64,000 nucleotides of DNA from Gnetum montanum (lineage: Eukaryota; Streptophyta; Gnetopsida; Gnetales; Gnetaceae). The translations under genes and the position numbers were made by a program. Where the stretch lies: assembly GCA_015680685.1 (NCBI GenBank), contig MNCI01015772.1:1-64000 (forward strand), written 5' to 3'. This document shows positions 58,935 to 64,000 of this stretch, in pieces; position 1 is the first letter of the stretch; every line of letters begins with the position of its first letter. The notes beneath the pieces were generated by a model that had not been told where the DNA came from, did no database searches, and saw only the letters and a program-made list of their open reading frames with translations.

Positions 58935-59005
58935 TCATTATCATCATCATCATAGCCTTGTCCCAACAAAATAGGGTTAGCTGCATGAGTTCTTTTTCAC
59001 CATTG
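58935..59005 (+). mobile_element. SINE/RTE-type 3' tail, uninterrupted
   Basis: A CATCATCATCAT tract, then CCTTGTCCCAACAAAATAGGG and TTAGCTGCATGAGTTC. This is the common plant SINE/RTE tail and the undisturbed counterpart of the split tail at 19,005-19,772. Confidence 0.6.
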
Positions 59006-59099
59006 GCCTCTATAAAGAGCTTGGTTTTTATTTATTTGCACTTTCTTCAAAAAATCTTCAATTATTATTTTTCTATGTCTTTTTTGGTCTTCCTTTAAG

Positions 59100-59795
59100 T
59101 GACTCTCATGAAACAGTGATGTATGGTACTATCAACTCAAATTCCAAGGCAACCGCAAAGTATTTAAGTGGTAATTAGTATCACTCCAAAATAAATTTCC
59201 TTATACTACGTAAATAGAGAGGTTTTACATATATAGAAAAACAACTCATTCAATTCTTCTATAAAAGATGTGCAAGTTGTGTATCCAAACAAACATGAAA
59301 TACATTTATCTACTAATATCATAGTATGCAACTTTTCATTGTTAAATAGAGGATAAGATCATGGTAGATTACTTCAACTCTAAAAGGATCATCATCTAGA
59401 GCATCTATGCTTATCTTGTAGATTTGGTTTGTGAAAGGATATTGGATAAGTGAAAGCATAACTTCTTTCTAAGGGCTTCATCACATGCCATGGTTTTTTG
59501 GTTGGTATGGCTAACCATGGCCATTTGATTGGCCAAGCTGTACACCTACCACATAATTTATCTTAATTATTTTGCAAAGCCATGGTCCCTGATAAGTAAT
59601 TTTAGTTACCTATGATTTCCAATTGGTTGTAACTATGTACAGGGTTGTGAGTGTTCATGTGAATGCCACATCAGGTAAAACTAAAAGTCATGCTATAGTA
59701 AAAAAAAATGCATGCAACAAATAATATAAATCATGGTTATTTGAGTACTTTGCCATGCCATGATCAAAAACCATAACATGTGATTGAGCCTTGAG
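59100..59795. other. AT-rich intergenic sequence
   Basis: No gene seen. CATGG-containing phrases (GCCATGG, AACCATGGCC) become frequent from 59,480 and continue to about 60,520. Confidence 0.35.
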
Positions 59796-59878
59796 TGGCT
59801 CTGTCCAAGTTCAAACTTAGGTCTTACAACTATTATCATTGTAAGTGATGGTCCCTACTAAACTAGTTTAGCTAAATA
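59796..59878 (-). mobile_element. tRNA-derived SINE head relic
   Basis: Minus strand reads TTAGCTAAACTAGTTTAGTAG (A-box region) and, about 45 bases later, AAGTTTGAACTTGGAC (B-box-like GTTTGAACYT). Box order and distance fit a tRNA head. The body cannot be delimited. Confidence 0.35.
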
Positions 59879-60163
59879 TTTTTGAAATCTTAAAATTGAT
59901 TTTCATATTAAAACAATCAAACCCATGATTATCATGGTAGTTGTTTAGCCTTCTTTTAATGATACCCCAATTACATGAACAAGTTCATCTCTTGGTTTGA
60001 AGAGACTTTCAACGGAAATGGCTTTAGTAACGGACCTTGTAACCAATTGAAAACAAGCTCAATATTTTTTCCATTTTAGGCTTTCCGCTAATGGTTTTGG
60101 ATGCCAATGCTTAAGCAAGCTAGAAGTCATGGCTAAATCATGGGCAGCCACTAATGCCAGAGC

Positions 60164-60436
60164 ATGACTCAAAATTTAAGTAATGAGGCAACCAAGCCAA
60201 GTGAAGCAGGTAATGATGAGCACGAAGACAGGGCCGATGACCATGCACAGGATAAGGAACAACCCAAAGCAAAGGAAATGCCACCACCATCCATTGGTGG
60301 TCACCACTGTGACCGTGACGGGTTGAAAAACCCACAAATCAAATATATTGGACTAGATTACCAACTCATCATCATGGCTGCCCCAAGCCATGCCATGGTT
60401 ATTCTCATGCCTCTAATTTATACTCTTTGCCTCTAA
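60164..60436 (+). other. Open frame of 90 codons, uncertain
   Basis: Starts MTQNLSNEATKPSEAGNDEH and is strongly hydrophilic and acidic up to about residue 50 (EDRADDHAQDKEQPKAKE), then PPPS and a hydrophobic C-terminal half. The GC-richer segment 60,140-60,330 stands out from its AT-rich flanks. No domain is recognised and no splice pattern was found; the abundance of CATGG phrases around it suggests repeat DNA, perhaps a gag linker. Probably not a host gene. Confidence 0.25.
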
Positions 60437-61850
60437 TTTTTATGAATGCTTTTTTAGGTGATAATTCAAGCCATGATTATTATGAACATCATAATGCAAA
60501 GTCATATTATAGTCTTTGCTCTTACAACTTTGATTCTACCATGGAATGTTGAGTTGTGATTTGACTATGTCTTGGAGATAAATGAGAACTAAGATGATGA
60601 GAACTTAAGCAAAGCTTGCTAATAGCATTTTGATACTTGATGGGAATAATAGCTACGAGATGGTGATCTTCTACATTTAATTTATTAGATCTATTAGGCA
60701 TAGTTGGTCTGAGTTATGGCCTATTAATACATGATTTATGGTATCACCTATTTATTGACTATCCAAATGACTAATCTAATATCACCATTCAGTTTGTAAG
60801 GTTGAAAAACATTAGTAATAACTATTCATATGTTAGGAATGAACATTGAATGCTCAAGTTATGCTAAATCTAACTTCCAATGATCTTAAGGCATAGTTTA
60901 AGGGCAAGGATTAAAAACTAATTTTTGGAATTCCATAGGATAGTTCTAGCTTTTCCATTCCATCCATGAGGTCAAAATTTATTAGAAATAACTATTTTTT
61001 GTTGAAAAACTATGTTAGAATCAAAAGTTATGGGCTTCTAATGATTAAAATTTTGGACATGAATTTTAAGACTTCCCAAGAGATCATTCATCCTACTACT
61101 ACTCTAATGCTAGCATACTTAATTATGAAATTTTTATTCAAATTGCTATGAAACTATCATTTTGACCATTTGGTCAAATTCAACCATGTCTACATATTAA
61201 AAGTAAGTGTTCTTTCTATTAACTAATGAACCTTTTGAATTTTCCATCACTTGACAACCTTTTATTCCAACATTGTGCTAGTACAAAGAAATAGTGATAG
61301 TGGACACTATGCTAGTATGAAGCATTGGTATAGTGGACTCCATGCTAGTATGAAGTGGTGGTTCTCCTAGCATTGATGGAGTGTGGTTAGTAGCAACAAA
61401 CTTGATACATAGCAGGTGAAGACAAATAGGTGGCATGTTAGAAAAGTCTTACATGATGGAAGCAATGAGGAGCATAACATGTTTAGCACAAAATTAGTAG
61501 AGAAGATGTGAGAAATGCATAGAGTATAGTGTCTATTTTGGTGGTGGCACTATGGGGGTTTTAGCACTATATGTAGTGCCATTTACACAATGGTTAATCC
61601 CACACCATTAGTAGTGGTAGGTGCCATGCTATTGGTGTAGCCTTTGCAACATCATTTTTGTGCAGCTACATTATTTCTGATGCAACCTAGCCTTGCGAAC
61701 CTATTAGGTTATGGCTTAGCTAGGCTAGTGCTTTGTAGCATTGTGGTTAGCTCCTTAGGGTGGCTACCCTAACCCTATGTGTTAAGACTAAAATGTAATT
61801 TTTTAGCTTAAAATTTTATATGTTTATTTTTATTTGGATTATTTAAATAC
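60437..61850. other. AT-rich intergenic sequence with short repeated phrases
   Basis: No gene seen. At 61,270-61,380 the phrase GTGCTAGTA or ATGCTAGTATGAAG recurs three times with AGTGGACTCCATGC-like text, and 61,540-61,640 has several TGGCACTATG or GTGCCAT phrases, perhaps a decayed tandem repeat. Confidence 0.3.
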
Positions 61851-61854
61851 AAGG

Positions 61855-61960
61855 AAATTTGTTATGGTAACTAATAGGAAGATGCTTAAGAGTTTAAGTT
61901 TTGAACATCAAGGTCATGAGTTTGATTTTGGGTGATTTTAGAATACTAAACTAACTTATT
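61855..61960 (+). mobile_element. tRNA-derived SINE head relic
   Basis: TATGGTAACTAATAGGAAG resembles an A box; about 50 bases later AGGTCATGAGTTTGATTTTGG resembles the B-box passage AGGTCACGGGTTCGANTCC with CpG decay. The body downstream is not delimited. Confidence 0.4.
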
Positions 61961-62259
61961 TCATTGAACTGGACCTTAATATGTTGACATATGGTTGACA
62001 TGAATATTTTTCAGTGACTTAAGCTTGATTATAAATGATAAATTAGCTTTGGAATAATGAATTAGGCTTGGGGTTTCCCTAATTTTATTGATGTATGGGC
62101 TCTAGATATGGGTAGGTAATACTAAGTTATTGGGGTTCAAGTGTTTAGGGGACAAGATCCGTAGCAAGACAATGTCCTAATGTTCTTAACTATCATTTAC
62201 TATGCTCATAAAAGAGACATAAGGATAACCTTAGCTAATTAATGAAATGTTTGATAGTA

Positions 62260-62555
62260 CTATAGATGTGTAAGAGCTACATGAATTGATGTTACCATTG
62301 TCTTACCAAAGTTCTCATAGTTGATGTACCTTGTTGATGATTGGTCAAGATTCTTTAAATTCTGATTATTTATATACATAAAAGTCATTTGGGAGAAATA
62401 TTTTTGGTTGATGTAGTTCATCTTAAACATGATGTGCATCTGGTGGTAATCCATGGTTCTCACTCGATCATGGCTCCATGGTTCATCATCATATTGTAAT
62501 CGACCCTTGATTCTGATTGGTTCTTGGATCATGGTTTACTTTGATACCAATATCC
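62260..62555 (-). mobile_element. Possible Ty1/copia 5' end: primer binding site and start of a frame
   Basis: On the minus strand TTGGTATCAAAGT (62,539-62,551) matches the initiator-tRNA-Met primer site TGGTATCAGAGC in 10 of 12 bases, the usual site of plant copia elements. A 90-codon frame follows (62,532 down to 62,260), starting MIQEPIRIKGRLQYDDEPWS, where gag would start. It has no clear gag motif. If real, the 5' LTR lies above 62,560, but no LTR boundary could be fixed. Confidence 0.35.
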
Positions 62556-62559
62556 CATT

Positions 62560-64000
62560 CCTAAATATCATAAGAAACCTCAAATATACATAATATTCAA
62601 CATTATGCTTAAGAATATAACAACGAAAATATAAAATAATCATACCAATGTAATAGCAACTCTTAGAATAATGTATAACTTAATGTATATTAATAAAAGA
62701 ATGTGAAGGTAAAGACATACTTTTATTTAAAGCTAAGAGATAGCAAGAAATCACCAAAAATAATGTTCACAATATACAATGGGGAAGTGATATCTCTATA
62801 TTTAAAGAAAAGTATAGTTTAAATGAAGTAAGTGAACATGCAACCATATTAAATATAATGAGTTTCTTCTATGGTGATGCAATAGAAAACATACATTATG
62901 TTAATTATCACATGTTTTTCTATCAAAAAATATCTTGATGGAATTGCATTATGGGTAATAAACTAAAGGAAATATTTTATTTTTGGAGGCTGTGAACCCT
63001 TCTACAGGTTCTCCCAATCCATGGTTGGATATCATTATTTATAATTTTATTAAGGGTAGATAGTTAAGTAAGTAGGTATATGTTCTGAAAGGTGGCTATG
63101 CTTAAAACTTCCAACTAATAAGTTTTAATAACCTTCATCAATAAGGTGAACGTTAGGCTTTCATTTTCTACCTTTCCATATGAAGATGTGAATAATTTTT
63201 TCTATAACCTTTACTATTTATTGAGGGTATGAAGTAAGAGTGATGAAGAATCTTATTAGACGTGATAGTGAAGGATCTTATCTTATGGAGAGTTAAGAAA
63301 ATTCTTTTTCTCTTCTACACCTTACTGCACATATGATACAACAATTGAAACATGAGGAGGTATTGAATGGTTTTAGTTCACCTTTGGATCAAACAAGAAC
63401 TTGAACATGCATAGAGTATTTTTGAGAATTAGAGACGAATGCATGATGATAGAAGTCTAATGAACTTCAAATCATATACACAAATCTTAAACGTAAATAT
63501 AAATAATTATGCTAACAAGATGAAATAAGATATATTCCTACAAAACTTTATTCAATAATAATAAAACTATGAAAGCCCGTTTTACTACATTTTAAGTAAG
63601 AAGATCTTAAGAACATAAGTTTAAACTATTTTTGTAAATAAATTTTATGATTTTATTTATGCATTTATAGGATAAAAAAACTAAATTCAATCTACTTGAG
63701 TTGATAAAAAACAAAAAACATAAAAATAGTACTAGAATGCAAAGAAAATGTGTTTTTTAGAAAAAAGAACAAGAAAAAAGAAGGTTGTATGAAATCCTTC
63801 CCTAATATTCATTAAAATATTTAGTACAAAATACAAAGAAAATCCAATTTTTTATGATGCAAGGAAAAGGGAAAAAGCTAATGTGGCTAGTCTAAGATAG
63901 AAAAAGTTGCAAGGAAAATAAAGTATGGAATTCATGTTATTCTCTTTTAGCTTGTTGCGAGTATCGTTGTTAAAATATTGGAAAATTCTTATTGCTAAAA
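62560..64000. other. AT-rich sequence, no feature recognised
   Basis: May include a decayed copia LTR next to the primer site at 62,551. Otherwise no open frame, repeat or motif that I can support. Confidence 0.3.

Overview
The window is nuclear DNA of a seed plant with a large, repeat-rich genome, most likely a gymnosperm (inferred from base composition, gene density and repeat decay; no marker fixes the species). It is AT-rich, CpG-poor and almost wholly decayed transposable elements, with one convincing host gene in 64 kb. There are no operons, CRISPR arrays, rRNA or tRNA genes.

Layout. 1-11,450: two head-to-head copies of one plant LINE (minus strand 236-4,510; plus strand 6,125-11,450), forming an imperfect inverted repeat with arms of about 4.2 kb. 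11,451-12,600: low-information DNA with a perfect 2 x 108 bp tandem duplication. 12,601-15,689: a MIKC*-type MADS-box transcription factor gene, reconstructed here as eight exons with canonical GT-AG introns and a 208-residue product, closest by eye to the AGL66/AGL104 (S) group that acts in the male gametophyte. 15,690-20,516: AT-rich flank, an assembly gap (16,642-17,200), an exon-like relic, and a 687 bp DNA-transposon-like insertion inside a SINE/RTE tail, with a 10 bp target duplication.

20,517-43,216: a nested retrotransposon cluster. Three LTRs of one Ty3/gypsy family (21,304-22,132; 23,859-24,703; 42,394-43,216) share a promoter in which a GATAT motif repeats about every 14 bp and ends exactly 24 bp before a TATA box; the unit number differs between the copies (3, 7 and 5). 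Two gag relics follow the first two LTRs, each LTR with a tRNA-Asp-like primer binding site. Inside lie a 601 bp direct repeat pair, a Tat-like Ty3/gypsy element with two RNase H regions (28,805-39,690), and a Ty1/copia gag relic.

43,217-48,589: low-copy DNA with a few unassigned exon-like islands. 48,656-56,815: a second, older copy of the Tat-like element, cut by another gap (56,816-57,401). In both Tat-like copies the region upstream of pol is a diverged array of about 190 bp units carrying a dyad (TTCCATG...CATGGAA type). 57,402-64,000: tRNA-derived SINE relics, a SINE/RTE tail, a possible copia start on the minus strand, and featureless AT-rich DNA.

The MADS gene is the only locus likely to make a functional protein. 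Everything else coding-like is broken by stops and frameshifts, several of them TAG or TGA where Gln, Trp or Arg is expected, as deamination of methylated cytosines would give. The signals most worth following are the 14 bp-phased LTR promoter array, the nucleosome-length dyad array inside the Tat-like elements, and the in-frame 27 bp duplication across the last splice acceptor of the MADS gene.
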